A stretch of DNA of 64,000 nt. Source: Lactarius indigo (lineage: Eukaryota > Basidiomycota > Agaricomycetes > Russulales > Russulaceae). The notes beneath the pieces were generated by a model that saw only the letters and a program-made list of their open reading frames with translations, was not told the DNA's origin and did no database searches. The DNA lies in contig JAFKAC010000113.1 in NCBI GenBank assembly GCA_025766275.1, positions 62,001 to 126,000 on the forward strand, in the 5' to 3' direction. The position numbers were made by a program, and so were the translations under genes. This document shows positions 10,250 to 20,901 of this stretch, in pieces (the first letter of the stretch is position 1; each line of letters starts with the position of its first letter).

Positions 10250-11874
10250 ATGTCGGATTCAAATGAACACCTCATGACACGTCTAGATAGGCAGCAGTCC
10301 AGCATAGTTCGCGTATGTGGAAGGTATAGAGTGGGGATGTTACTGGGCTCTGGCACCTCTGGTGAGCCATTCTGATTCAGGCCCTTCGATTTTTCTCAAC
10401 CCTCTAGGGGATGTCTATCTGGGACGGGATATCAAAACTGGGCAGGACGTTGCCCTAAAACTTGAACCTATCCAAACACAAACTCCTAGGCTTTCTCACG
10501 AACATAGTGTCTACAAGGCCCTCTCTGGCGTGTCGGGAATCCCTACCATGCATTGGTATGGCAGAGAGGTCCCCTACCACGTGATGGTACTCAATCGCCT
10601 CAACCTTACAGTAGAAGAGGCGATATCCAAGTGCCACGACATCAACTTGGTATTCTCGTATGCTGATCAAATGGTATTATCCACCCGTTTCACACTCCCG
10701 GACATTTATCTCATATACCTATTCTTTTACAGCTTTCATGTCTCAAATCATTACACGAACAAAGCTACATCCATCGAGACGTCAAACCTGCAAACTTCAT
10801 GACAGGAATTGGCGAGCTGAGCCAGGTATTTCTGATCGACTTCAGCTTGGCCCAACTCTTTCGCAACCCCTCTACTTGTCGACACGTTCCACTGGTTTCT
10901 GGACTCAAGACCATAGGCACCATCACCTTTACCTCAATCAACAGCCATTCAGGACGGATGCAATCATGCCACAATGATCTTGAATCGCTTGTGTATAGTA
11001 TAGTATACCTATGTCGTGGTTGCTTACCTTGGCAGGACATTGTCAAGGGATACTCCATTGAGAAGTACAGAGCATCCATTCTCGAGATGAAGATCACCTC
11101 GAGCAAAACTCTTTGCCAAGGCCTACCTGCACCCTTTGTAACGCCGTCACGACGTTAGCTCGACTTGAGTGCGGAGAAGGTGGTAACAACTCAGTAGTAG
11201 ATGGCCACGACAACTCGGAGGTCCATGCCCTTGCCACTATGCACACACGAAGGTGCACGGGCAAGCGTCTTGCTGATGTCTTCAATGGAAACAAGAAGGA
11301 TGTACAATAGGGAGCGTGATAGAGAGATTCGAAAGGAGGCAAACACAGGTGACGATTCAAGAAGACCAAGATGGCGTATCTTGGTCTTCACAAACAGTCT
11401 TAAATACACATGGAGCAGGCTTTCAAGCACTGCTATGAGTCATCGTAAAGTAGCGTCCAACATATCACGTAAGTAACTCGAACCCTAATACTACTACTAC
11501 TAGTATCAGTGGCGTCCGTCCTCAGTCAGCTATCGTACCCCAATCTCCTATTGTGCTACCACATCACCTAAGTCTGCGACTAATATACCTTACAGCCGTA
11601 ATCGCAACCGGTACAGTAAGGGTCCAGATCAAGCTCTACTACGTTGTAAGAGTCCACAAGTCGAAACGTGACACCCTTTGTCGCTTTTAGACAGCATATT
11701 CAATCCCTCGGCTTTGATGAGAAGCCGCAGTACAACTACCTCCACTCTCTCCTCATGCAATGCTTGGCTCATGGTTCCGACTGTGTCGTGTCGAACGCTG
11801 TTACCGTATCACCTTCATTTGGCAAACTTACCCCCCCTGCTAACTGCCCCTCGCCATGCAGCGGCCGAATGTGA
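10250..11874 (+). pseudogene. Casein kinase 1-like protein kinase, cargo gene split by a solo LTR
   Basis: Serine/threonine kinase of the CK1 group. ATG at 10250 starts MSDSNEHL; a glycine loop LLGSGTSGDVYLG is split by an intron (10362-10407); then the lysine motif VALKLEP, a second intron after ADQM, the catalytic loop IHRDVKPANF (about 10780), FLIDFSLAQ (DFS where CK1 has DFG) and CLPWQ. The reading frame is interrupted at LPAP by an LTR (11137-11673) and resumes in frame as FVAFRQHIQSLGFDEKP, a typical CK1 C-lobe, to a stop at 11872-11874. Without the LTR the gene looks near complete, so the LTR came after capture by the hAT element. The DFS motif could lower activity. Confidence 0.84.
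11137..11673 (-). mobile_element. Solo LTR inside the CK1-like gene
   Basis: A 537-bp LTR, TGTAACG to GTGACA, with a 5-bp target duplication CCCTT at 11132-11136 and 11674-11678. In minus orientation a TATA-like TATTTAAG is followed by a perfect 12-bp hairpin (GAAGACCAAGAT, 11361-11372, paired with 11378-11389). Ends and hairpin resemble the solo LTR at 587-1094. Confidence 0.87.
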
Positions 11875-12252
11875 GTTGAACATAATTGTCACTTGGCCAT
11901 CGTTGACAGCGTGTTGTGCAGTTTACGTTCGTCTGGACGCCCAACAAATGTTCGGGTGATCACAAGGCCATCGTTGACACGTTAATATGTGTTCTGGCAT
12001 TGGATAGATATATACTTTACATGTTGTATCATTCCTCTGTACTTTCTGTATCCCATTGTGCTCAGAAATTTTGCGAATTGTGGGGCCGTAGTATATTTTT
12101 TGTGACTTAGCTGGCTCGAGCTGTTGGCTTGGAGAAAATTAGCCACAAAATTAGCCGGGGCTCGGCTCCGCTTGCGAGCCTGCAAAATGGGCTCGCATGG
12201 CTCAGACTCGGACTGGCTCAGGCTCTTCAAGCCCCACAACACTATACCTGAG

Positions 12253-12824
12253 CAGTACCGATGGGCCCATTCAAAAACATCGGCAGCATACCAAAGTAGC
12301 ACAGATGGGCCCATCCAAAGACATCAGCAGCATGCCAAAGCAGCACAGATGGGCCTATCCAAAAACATTGGCAGCATGCCTGAGAAGTACAGGTGGGCCC
12401 ATTCAAAAACATTGGCAGCATGCCAAAGCAGCAAAGATGGGCCCATCCAAAGACATCAGCAGCATGCCTGAGAAGTACAGGTGGGCCCATTCAAAAACAT
12501 TGGCAGCATGCCAAAGTAGCACAGATGGGCCCATCTGAACATATCAGCAACATGCCTGAGCAGCACAGGTGGGCCCATTCAAAAACATCAGCAGCATGCT
12601 GAAGCAGCACAGATGGGCCCATCAGGACATATTGGCAACATGCCTGAGAAGCGCAGATGGGCCCATCCAAAGACATCAGCAGCATGCCTGAGAAGTACAG
12701 GTAGGCCCATCCCAAAACATTGGCAGCATACCTGAGAAGTACCAATGGGCCCATTCAAAAACATCGGCAGCATGCCAAAGCAGCATAGATGGGCCCATTC
12801 AAAAACATCAGCAGCATGCTGAAG
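12253..12824. repeat. Foldback right arm, second piece
   Basis: About 12 tandem 45-bp units (TGGGCCCAT core) between the two hAT elements, ending in the TGCTGAAG copy (12817-12824) that is also the hAT 2 target duplication. No genes; the open frames are repeat artefacts. Confidence 0.88.
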
Positions 12825-13532
12825 TAGTGATGGGAAAGTTTGGTTTGGTTTGGTTTGGTGCCCTTTTGGCTGAACCCTGAACTGAACCATCAGTTTAGTT
12901 CAGGTATATGGCCGAACCCTTGAACCGAACCCTCAGTTCAGGTTCAGATAGGTTCGGTTTGGTTCAGGGAGGGTCTGAACCTGAACCGAACCAGAATGAG
13001 AAATAGTGACGAATTTGCTTACATAATCACAGCAAATGTGCAGAGTCACCAGGTAAGTGTACTGCAAAAGGCATAACTTAGCGCTTTTGTAGTAGAAGCC
13101 CAGAAAAACAATCTAATTCTGTGTTTAAATCTATATAGAACTATTACTACTAAGTCATGTGAGGCTACTATATGTCTTTGGCATCACTGTCAACACTGCT
13201 CTCTAAAGACCTTCCAATGGCTTGTGTAGTGGCTGAGATGTGCCTATTTCTATATCCACTCTTAAGAAGTTGAAGACCTTCAAACATCTTCGGCTGCAAT
13301 CTATTTCTCAGCGAGGAGTCAGTAATACCTCCACTGCTAAAAGCACGCTCAGACAGAGTTGCTGAACCTTGGATTGCAAGGTAGTCTCTTGCAATCCGTC
13401 TCAAGGTTGGGTATCTGGTGTCACACTGTTTCTGTTGTGTAAGGATATGTGCACTCAAGATAAAGAAGCAACTCACCCCCCACCAACCAATTATATCAGC
13501 TGTGGTTTCGGCCCCAGCCTTGAGGTATTGTT

Positions 13533-14110
13533 TGTTATGATCCGACGCTTCGGACCTAAGTCACAGTATGTCTCCACCCTGCCTTTCCCCTTCTGTACTA
13601 TACCTTGTTACCAAAGGAGCTACTGTTACTAGTGGCACTGTTTCTTGTTTCGCACGTCTGCTTACTCTGTTTAGTCTCTTTGATATTGTGTGGACTTGTG
13701 TTCATGTTGTTTGGAACCCTGTCCTATATAAACCTGTACCATAGACCGTAGGAAGCCAGACTTGGCTTCGTTTGCAATCTAGCAACCTTGCCTCCGTACT
13801 TTGGTGTGACCTCGCCTCATTCTCCTCCTCTTGTGCATCCCCTACCTCAGTCCCTAACCAGGACACTTCGAAGTCTTTGCAGTTGAACTATATCAACGCG
13901 TCACACCTGTTATACTCTGTGCACTAGCAAGATCAAGTGTAGAGAAGTGTCAGACACTTCGGACGAGGAGTCCTATATTACAGAGTAGTGCTGCACCCTG
14001 TGCCACACTTTTGCCACTTGTATTTCATAGCAATAAGACAACAGAAGTCTTCGCTTGATACTTGTGTGATTAGAAACCTTCAGAACCCACGCCCCTGCTA
14101 GGGCGTAACA
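13533..14110 (+). repeat. 5' LTR of the Ty3 chromovirus
   Basis: Starts TGTTATGATCC and ends GGGCGTAACA. A TATA box (TATATAAA, 13725-13732) predicts transcription from about 13755-13760. Exactly there is a hairpin (GAAGCCA paired with TGGCTTC, 13752-13769). It matches the 3' LTR except for one base. Confidence 0.93.
13758..13768 (+). other. Putative self-primer at the 5' end of the Ty3 transcript
   Basis: AGACTTGGCTT lies about 26-36 nt after the TATA box, where the transcript should begin. It is exactly complementary to AAGCCAAGTCT (14112-14122), just after the 5' LTR. Tf1 and sushi-group elements are known to prime reverse transcription with the 5' end of their own mRNA. Confidence 0.7.
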
Positions 14111-14111
14111 T

Positions 14112-14122
14112 AAGCCAAGTCT
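14112..14122 (+). other. Ty3 primer-binding site (self-priming type)
   Basis: AAGCCAAGTCT, one base after the LTR end. It lacks the TGG start needed to pair with a tRNA CCA tail but is the perfect 11-nt complement of 13758-13768. The next 200 bp to the gag frame are untranslated leader. Confidence 0.7.
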
Positions 14123-14318
14123 ACAACTCCCAACACACCCAAGACACTACTGCCACACAGCAGAGTGGGCGACGATCCAAGAGGACGCATCAGCCAACAA
14201 CCAGACACTCCACAAAACCCAGAAATGACGGCATAGCCGGGCGACGGATCCTCCCTGACACAAGAGGCCGCTTCAGCCATCCCCTTATACAAATCAGCAC
14301 CCAAGACAGACCACAATC

Positions 14319-16010
14319 GTGGCTAGCATCAGTGTCACCTTTGAATCAGACAACGATTGGACCCCAGTCACAACCAGAACACAAGACGACCTCCCACACC
14401 ACGTTAAAAGCAGTCAACTAGGAAGAGGAGCTCGTTGGGCCACAACATCAGGCAGACCACCTTGTTACAAGTGCCTCATCAAAGGCGAACTCAGACCAGT
14501 GGAATTCATCAACAACAACTGGTACATCCTCCGATATTTTCAGAACACATACCACACCAGAGCCATAAACATCACACCACACAGATTTGCTGAAGGACTA
14601 GGCTGGTGGAACGAAGAAGACGAACAGAACCCAGAAACGCCCACACAACAATCATCCTCAGCACCAAGAAACACTAGGGGAACGTACGGACTACAACAAG
14701 ACTCATCAGAAGAAGAACCCAGCTCAGACGAAGTGGAATCACACTCAGAACTATCCCACTCCTCAGAACACCGCCTAGACATCACAGTACCCACACAAGC
14801 TTCGTCACAAGCCAGCCCCACTATCCCTATCTGGATAGAACCATCCCCAGCGGAAGAAGGATTCCCAGCCCCACTACCACCAATCAGATTGCCCTCCCCA
14901 GTCGAACCACCCCAGGTCCCCGTCACACCACAGCCAACACTTATCATGTCAGCTATAAACGCCACAGGCACTGGCACAGGTACCAGCTCAAGCACCGGAA
15001 CAGGAGGAACACCAACAACGAGCTCAGGAGGACTCAAAGGAGCACCTCCTACTCCGTTCACCGGAGATAGAACAGAGAGTGGTCAGTTCAAAAGAGAACT
15101 ACTACGATACATCAAGTTAAATAGCGAGAATGAACTCATCAAAGAACCTTATGCACGGGTACTATTCGCCCTTACAATGTTCAAAGGACCCGGTGTACAG
15201 CTGTGGGTCAACCAAACCGAAGATGACATGGAAGGGGCACTAGCAGACCCCACCAAAGCCCTCACCAAAAACAGCAAAGACCTTTGGGACGGTTTTCTCG
15301 ACACCTTCAACAGAGACTGGACCGACACTCTAAACAAAGAAAGAGCCTACCAGAAGCTCATCAATTTAACGATGCAGGGTGGAGCATTGGACAGTTACAT
15401 CCTCGACTTCGAACACCTTGCAGGAATAGCAGGATGGGCAAGAGATGCCCCTGGAACGGTGGAATTCTTCAAAAGAGGACTACCCACAGGACTGTATTGT
15501 GCTTGCCTTATGCGAACCACCATCCCAAACACCATGGACGAGTGGCAAACCGCTGCCAGAGCAGAACACCAACGCTGGAAGCTGCTAAAAGCCAGACCAG
15601 GGAACAGAAACCCAGGGCCAACCCAGAATGTCCATCAAGGACGACCAAAGCAAGACCCAAATGCGATGGATGTAGATGCCACCACCTCCACCCCCTTTAA
15701 GAAGCTTACCGAAGAAGAAAAGAAAGCCCTTATGAAAGAAGGACGCTGCTTCAAATGCAGACAGCAAGGACACATGGCTAGGAACTGTCAACGACAAAAC
15801 ACCACCAACCAAACCAAAGCCAGAGCCACAGACACCCAAGAAGCGGACACTGCACCCCCATACACCCCAGAAGCAAGCACCTCATCGGTGGCTGCTACCA
15901 CAACTGAGGATAAAGTCCGACAAGCCCATGCACTCGTCCAAGGCATGACTGAGGACGAAAAGAGACGCTACTATGCCTTAGATCAGGATTTTTGCGATGC
16001 CGACCTGTGA
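14319..16010 (+). CDS. Ty3 Gag with CCHC zinc knuckle
   Basis: Structural capsid and nucleocapsid protein. The open frame covers 563 codons. A Ser/Thr/Pro/Glu-rich N-terminal region (to about residue 245) is followed by a retrotransposon gag domain (FTGDRTESGQFKREL, WVNQTEDDM) and one zinc knuckle CFKCRQQGHMARNC (about 477-490). The frame starts at a GTG (14319, CGTGGCT) and no in-frame ATG exists between the upstream stop and 14946. Either an original ATG has mutated or Gag starts inside at MSAINATG. The first 200 residues read as coding, so a lost start codon is the simpler view. Gag ends 57 bp past the point where the pol frame opens, so pol needs a -1 frameshift. Confidence 0.85.
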   Translation: MASISVTFESDNDWTPVTTRTQDDLPHHVKSSQLGRGARWATTSGRPPCYKCLIKGELRPVEFINNNWYILRYFQNTYHTRAINITPHRFAEGLGWWNEEDEQNPETPTQQSSSAPRNTRGTYGLQQDSSEEEPSSDEVESHSELSHSSEHRLDITVPTQASSQASPTIPIWIEPSPAEEGFPAPLPPIRLPSPVEPPQVPVTPQPTLIMSAINATGTGTGTSSSTGTGGTPTTSSGGLKGAPPTPFTGDRTESGQFKRELLRYIKLNSENELIKEPYARVLFALTMFKGPGVQLWVNQTEDDMEGALADPTKALTKNSKDLWDGFLDTFNRDWTDTLNKERAYQKLINLTMQGGALDSYILDFEHLAGIAGWARDAPGTVEFFKRGLPTGLYCACLMRTTIPNTMDEWQTAARAEHQRWKLLKARPGNRNPGPTQNVHQGRPKQDPNAMDVDATTSTPFKKLTEEEKKALMKEGRCFKCRQQGHMARNCQRQNTTNQTKARATDTQEADTAPPYTPEASTSSVAATTTEDKVRQAHALVQGMTEDEKRRYYALDQDFCDADL

Positions 16011-19000
16011 GAGCTGACAGGGAGGCCAATTCAATGTATAGTGTTCGAGATAGTGCTATGACAATCAAAGTCCTCGTTCGCCTTTACTACAAAGAAGCTC
16101 GCATAAATGTGCTACTGGACAGTGGTGCAACAGACAACCTAATCGACCGAAACCTAATCCAAAAACTTGAGCTGGGAACCACTCCTTTGAAACCACCCAG
16201 ATTGGTCCGGAATGTAGATGGATCGCTAAACAAAGATGGCACCATGACAGAAACATGCCAGTTATGGATAAAAAGAGGAGAAGAAGAAACTCCTTTCCAG
16301 TTTTTCGTAACCAGCCTAGGAGAAGATAGAATGATCTTCGGATACCCCTGGTTTGAACATGAAAACCCAGACATAGACTGGAAGAAACAAGAGCTGAAAG
16401 GAGAAGCAGTCACCATCCTGACAGGAGGGTACCGCTTCCGAAGAAAGTGACACCAAGAAGCGAAAGCGGCAGCAACCAAAACAACCTTTGACCCAGTAAA
16501 AGAAACCGCAATCCCAGAAGAATACCAGCGCCACAACAAAGTATTCTCAGACAAAGAAGCACAGCGCTTTCCCCCAGAAAGAGAGGAAGACCATCCCATC
16601 ACATTGCGACCAGATGCACCCAACAAGATCAATTGCAAAATCTACCCCTTGACTCCAGAAGAAGACAAGGAGTTGAAGGCATATCTCGACGAAAACATAG
16701 CAAAAGGATACATCTATGAAGGAAGCTCCCCCTACGCTTCCTCCTTCTTCTTCAGAAAGAAAACAGACGGAGGGTTGCGCCCTATCCTGGACTACAGACC
16801 CCTAAATACCTGGACAATAAAAGACACTTACCCACTACCTCTCATCTCCGACATCCTGACCAACTTAAATGGGAAAACACTGTTCTCAAAGTTCGATATC
16901 AGATGGGGGTACCATAATATCCGCATAAAAGAGGAAGACCAGTGGAAGGCAGCCTTCAAGACACCAAGAGGGCTGTTCATCCCTCGAGTCATGACCTTCG
17001 GCCTCACAAATGCACCAGCCACCTTTGCAAGAACCATGAGCAGAATACTTCGACCACTTATGGACAAATACCCAAGAGAACTATTTGTGTACATGGACGA
17101 TGTCCTGATAGCCACAGAAGAAGATACAGAGCACCACAGACAAATTGTACACGAGTTCTTGGAAATCTGTGAAAAGGAATCTTATTTCCTTAAAGCGTCG
17201 AAATGCGTGTTCGAACAAAGGAAGATCCACTACCTAGGCATTGTCATCGATGGGTCTCAAATCAAAATCGACCCAAAGAAGGTAGAAGGACTAAAAGACT
17301 GGCCAAGGGACATCAAGTCAGTCAAACAAGCAAGAAGCGTGTTGGGGACACTAAGTTATCAGCGACCCTTCATCCCCAACTTCGCTCACTTAGCAAGACC
17401 CATCACGGACACGATAAAGACGTCAGAAGGACCCTTCAGATGGACAAAGGAAGCAGCAGAAGCCTTAGAAGCTCTCATCATGCTTGTGTGCAAAGACCCT
17501 ATCTTATGTCAACCAGATATGGACAAACCTTTCGAACTAGAAGTAGATGCCTCCGCTTTCGCCACAGGGGCAATCTTAACACAAAGAGACAGCCGAAACA
17601 AACCACAAGCTGTGGGATACTTCTCCAAATCATTTTCAGAAGCAGAGCGCAACTATGACATCCATGACAGGGAACTCCTGGCAGTAATCAGAGGACTAGA
17701 ACACTGGAGACACCTTCTTTTAGGATCCCCCCACGAAATCACAGTGTTTACAGACCACAAAAACCTAGAATATTATCGCCACCCTCGACAAATCAATAGG
17801 AGAGTGGTGCGCTACATCCCCAGACTTGCAGACTATCACATCAAACTTCACCACAAACCCGGACCCCAAAACCATGCTGATGCCCTGTCAAGACGCCCTG
17901 ACCATGACACTGGAGCAGGGGATAACACTGATGTAGTGGTCCTGACCCCAACCATCTTCGCAAACTCCGCTCTCTCCATAAGGATAGATGACCAGGTCAT
18001 GGCACACCAATTAGACCACCAAGACACTCTGGACAAGTGGGCCGCCCCCTTCCACCTAGTAAAACAAGGCAAACACTGGTGGAGAGGCGACAAACTGGTG
18101 GTTGTGGACAACACACCGCTAAAGAGGGGGGTAATTTCTCTGTTTCACGATACAAAAACAGCTGGACACCCCGGAATAACAAAGACCTTGTGGCTAGTGT
18201 CACAAGACTTTTGGTGGCCAAACATGAAAGACGACATATCCGCATATGTAAAGGGCTGTGCCACATGCCAATCAAACAAGAACTTCCCTGGGAACCCAAA
18301 ACCACCGATATTCCCCATCAAGACTAACCCAGAAGCACTCCCTTTTGAAACCATCGCTCTAGACTTTATCACAAAGCTACCCCAATCAGAAGACAATGAC
18401 ACAATTCTCACCATCACAGATCATGACTGTTCCAAAGCAGCCTTCTTTATCCCATGCAGCGAAACAATAGATGCAGAAGGAGTGGCAAAACTCTATGCCA
18501 AAACTGTCCTGCCACACTATGGACTACCAAGAAGGGTCATCTCTGACAGAGACCCCAGATTCACAGCGAAGTTCATCAAAGAACTGTGCAGAGTGCTCGA
18601 CATAGAACAAAACATCAGCACAGCATACCACCCACAAACAGATGGACAATCAGAGTGAACAAACCAGTGGTTAGAACAGTACCTCTGAATGTTCATAAAC
18701 CATCAACAAGACAATTGGACGGAGCTACTACCACTGGCACAGTACACCCACAACTCCTGGCCAAGCGCAACCACCAAAAAGGCACCCTACGAATTAATCC
18801 TTGGGTACATCCCAAGAGTACACCAACCAGAAAGAACGACCACAGTACCAGGAACACAAGAGAGATTAGAGCGAATCCAGGAAACCAGAAGGACCGCCCA
18901 AGCAGCAATTACCCATGCACAGTCACTCTACAAAGGATCCTCTCGCTTCGAACAACACACAGAAGGAGATAGCGTGTGGTTGGATGCCAGGAACTTGAAA

Positions 19001-19405
19001 ACAACGCACCCTAGTTTCAAGTTAGCCCCAAAAAGATATGGACCCTTCAGGGTCACAAAGAAGATCTCCGCCACCACATATGCCCTGAAACTTCCCCATC
19101 AATGGCGGATCCACCCAGTATTCCATGCGTCCCTCCTGATGCCATACAAAGAAACCTCCATACATGGAAAGAACTTTACGGAACCACCCCCAGATCTAGT
19201 AGATGGAGAACAGGAGTGGGAAGTCGAGAAAGTACTAGAAACAAGACGCCACAGGAACCAGTTACAGTTCCTAATCAAGTGGAAAGGATACTCCGATGCA
19301 CACAACAGTTGGGAACCAGAAAAGAACCTCAACGCCCCAGAACTTATTCAGGAACACTTCGAAAGCAACCCCAGAAGCGAAGGAGCAAAGCAATGGTTAA
19401 AATGA
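15953..19405 (+). pseudogene. Ty3 Pol (protease-RT-RNase H-integrase-chromodomain) with three TGA stops
   Basis: One frame, -1 relative to gag, opens at 15953. In order: aspartic protease VLLDSGATDNLID (about 16110), reverse transcriptase FVYMDDVLIA (about 17090), RNase H ELEVDASAFATGA (about 17545), integrase zinc region HPGITKTLW to CATCQ (18160-18275), catalytic core LDFITKLP and DRDPRFT, and a C-terminal chromodomain WEVEKVLETR, FLIKWKGYSDAHNSWEPEKNL (19215-19340). TGA codons at 16448, 18656 and 18686 interrupt it; all fit arginine CGA (for example GQSE-R-TNQW and QYL-R-MFIN). The chromodomain places it in the chromovirus lineage. Confidence 0.93.
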
Positions 19406-19456
19406 AAGGAAGTAACAGTACGAACAGCAACCACCTTCCCCACTAGCTTCCTCACC

Positions 19457-20875
19457 ATGCCCTCTCGCTCCTCCTCTGTAGAATGTCTCGTTGCTCGTGC
19501 CATGGAAAGAGGCTCCTTTGATGAAACACCCTCTGTCACTCCCTCCTCTGGCTATTCTCCCTTCCCAGCACAACCCCCTTCCTTGCCTTCACTCATCCAG
19601 GAACCACAACCCATCGATCCCACCATGCCCAGCGTCATAGAAACAGAAGGAGGAGGAATAGCCCTTCGCGTTCCCCCTCCTGGACACACAGCTCCCCCTA
19701 CTCCCGAGATACACCGACCTACCACCTCCCCCCCTGATCCTAGAGTGACCATGGCTCGCCTCAGCGAAATAATCAACGACCCAATCATGGACGCACTCCC
19801 CATTAACTATGAAAGGATGCACATCACTGCCGAAGAAGATGACGACCCTGGCTACCCCTTCTTCCTGAATGACCCCTGGAGCAGCCGCTATGTCCACTTC
19901 CTCATCCCTGACGACGCTGACCCAACCTCATACATCCAAAAGGATGCCAAATGGATCAAGATCAGCGAAAACAAAGAAGATGTCATCGGCACCATGGGCA
20001 AAAACCTCCCTCACTATGGCCTCCCCCTCTTCCTCCTTCCCAGAGACGATGACCCCCACAATCCAGCTCCCCCTATCACCCCAGCTCAGATGCAGAACTT
20101 GGACGAAGCTTCCCCCACAGCCAAACAAGTCGATGAAGTCCTAGAAGACCTGAAAGATGACCGCCTCACAGCAGAAATCTCCAGGACTCGCCGACTCTTG
20201 CAAAACCAGAAGGCCCTCCAAAAGGAGATTGAAGGCCTGTACAAGACGATGGAGCCCCTCAAAAGGCACCTCCTCAACATGGACATGCAACTAACCAGCA
20301 CCCGAAGGAGGCTGCAAGAACACAAGGCCTATGTCCGGATTGCAGACCGATGGCTCACACTACACCCCCCTCCTCCAGAAGAAGAAACTCACCCCTTTGA
20401 AGTCCACCACATTCCTGCCCCTGCTCCACCTCGCTACCACTCCATGCCAAGACTCCACGATGAACCAGAAGGACCTAGCCCCTCTGCAGAAAGGAAGAAG
20501 AGACGCAAGCGCAGAGCCAACAAGAAGGAGACTGGCACCATTCGACTTTGTTACAGGTGTCAGTCTGAAGACCACCTCTCCTTCGCCTGCCCTCAAAAAC
20601 AGAAGTTTTGTTGGAGGTGTTCTAGCACTGACCACTTCCCCTATCAGTGCCTCTGGCCAGCCCCAGAAGAACACACTCAGTGGTGTGGCAAGTGTTTTAC
20701 CAGCAACAGCCACGAAGAAATCAAGTGCCCCAAGTATGAAAATTGTCGCAAGTGTGGGGCCCATGGTCCCTTCAACTTCCTTCGCCAACATCGCTGCCCC
20801 CTCCCTCACGAAAGCACCCCCTCCAACGATGTAGACAACGATGTCTATGACCTGATGGACTTCGAAGCACTCTAG
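19457..20875 (+). CDS. Ty3 ORF3: coiled-coil protein with four C-terminal zinc knuckles
   Basis: An intact 472-codon ORF between pol and the 3' LTR, with ATG in a good context (CACCATGC). The N-terminal 230 residues are proline-rich and acidic. About 240-300 is a likely coiled coil (LQKEIEGLYKTMEPLKRHLL). A basic stretch (ERKKRRKRRANKKE, about 345-358) precedes four Cys/His clusters: CYRCQSEDHLSFAC, CWRCSSTDHFPYQC, CGKCFTSNSHEEIKC and CRKCGAHGPF...HRC. These are nucleocapsid-type CCHC knuckles or variants, so nucleic-acid binding is likely. Typical Ty3 elements have no such ORF. It could be a second nucleocapsid, an RNA chaperone or a captured host gene; I cannot say which. Confidence 0.85.
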   Translation: MPSRSSSVECLVARAMERGSFDETPSVTPSSGYSPFPAQPPSLPSLIQEPQPIDPTMPSVIETEGGGIALRVPPPGHTAPPTPEIHRPTTSPPDPRVTMARLSEIINDPIMDALPINYERMHITAEEDDDPGYPFFLNDPWSSRYVHFLIPDDADPTSYIQKDAKWIKISENKEDVIGTMGKNLPHYGLPLFLLPRDDDPHNPAPPITPAQMQNLDEASPTAKQVDEVLEDLKDDRLTAEISRTRRLLQNQKALQKEIEGLYKTMEPLKRHLLNMDMQLTSTRRRLQEHKAYVRIADRWLTLHPPPPEEETHPFEVHHIPAPAPPRYHSMPRLHDEPEGPSPSAERKKRRKRRANKKETGTIRLCYRCQSEDHLSFACPQKQKFCWRCSSTDHFPYQCLWPAPEEHTQWCGKCFTSNSHEEIKCPKYENCRKCGAHGPFNFLRQHRCPLPHESTPSNDVDNDVYDLMDFEAL

Positions 20876-20888
20876 GGAGAGTTGACTT

Positions 20889-20897
20889 AGAGAGGGG
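20889..20897 (+). other. Ty3 polypurine tract
   Basis: AGAGAGGGG ends four bases before the 3' LTR, the expected plus-strand primer. Confidence 0.7.
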
Positions 20898-20901
20898 CTC
20901 A

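Larger units (their letters stand above)
3879..12244 (+). mobile_element. hAT transposon 1 (8.4 kb) carrying two protein-kinase genes
   Basis: A complete element: terminal inverted repeats TAGTGTTGTGGG (3879-3890) and CCCACAACACTA (12233-12244), with a perfect 8-bp duplication TACCTGAG at 3871-3878 and 12245-12252. Subterminal regions carry repeated AGCTCCGCTCAGC and GCTCGGCTC-like motifs that could be transposase-binding sites. It contains three genes on the plus strand: FunK1-type kinase, hAT transposase and CK1-like kinase. All three carry in-frame stops or an insertion, so this copy is dead. A solo LTR lies at 11137-11673. The 370 bp after the CK1 gene and the 285 bp before FunK1 hold only terminal sequence. 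Confidence 0.92.
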
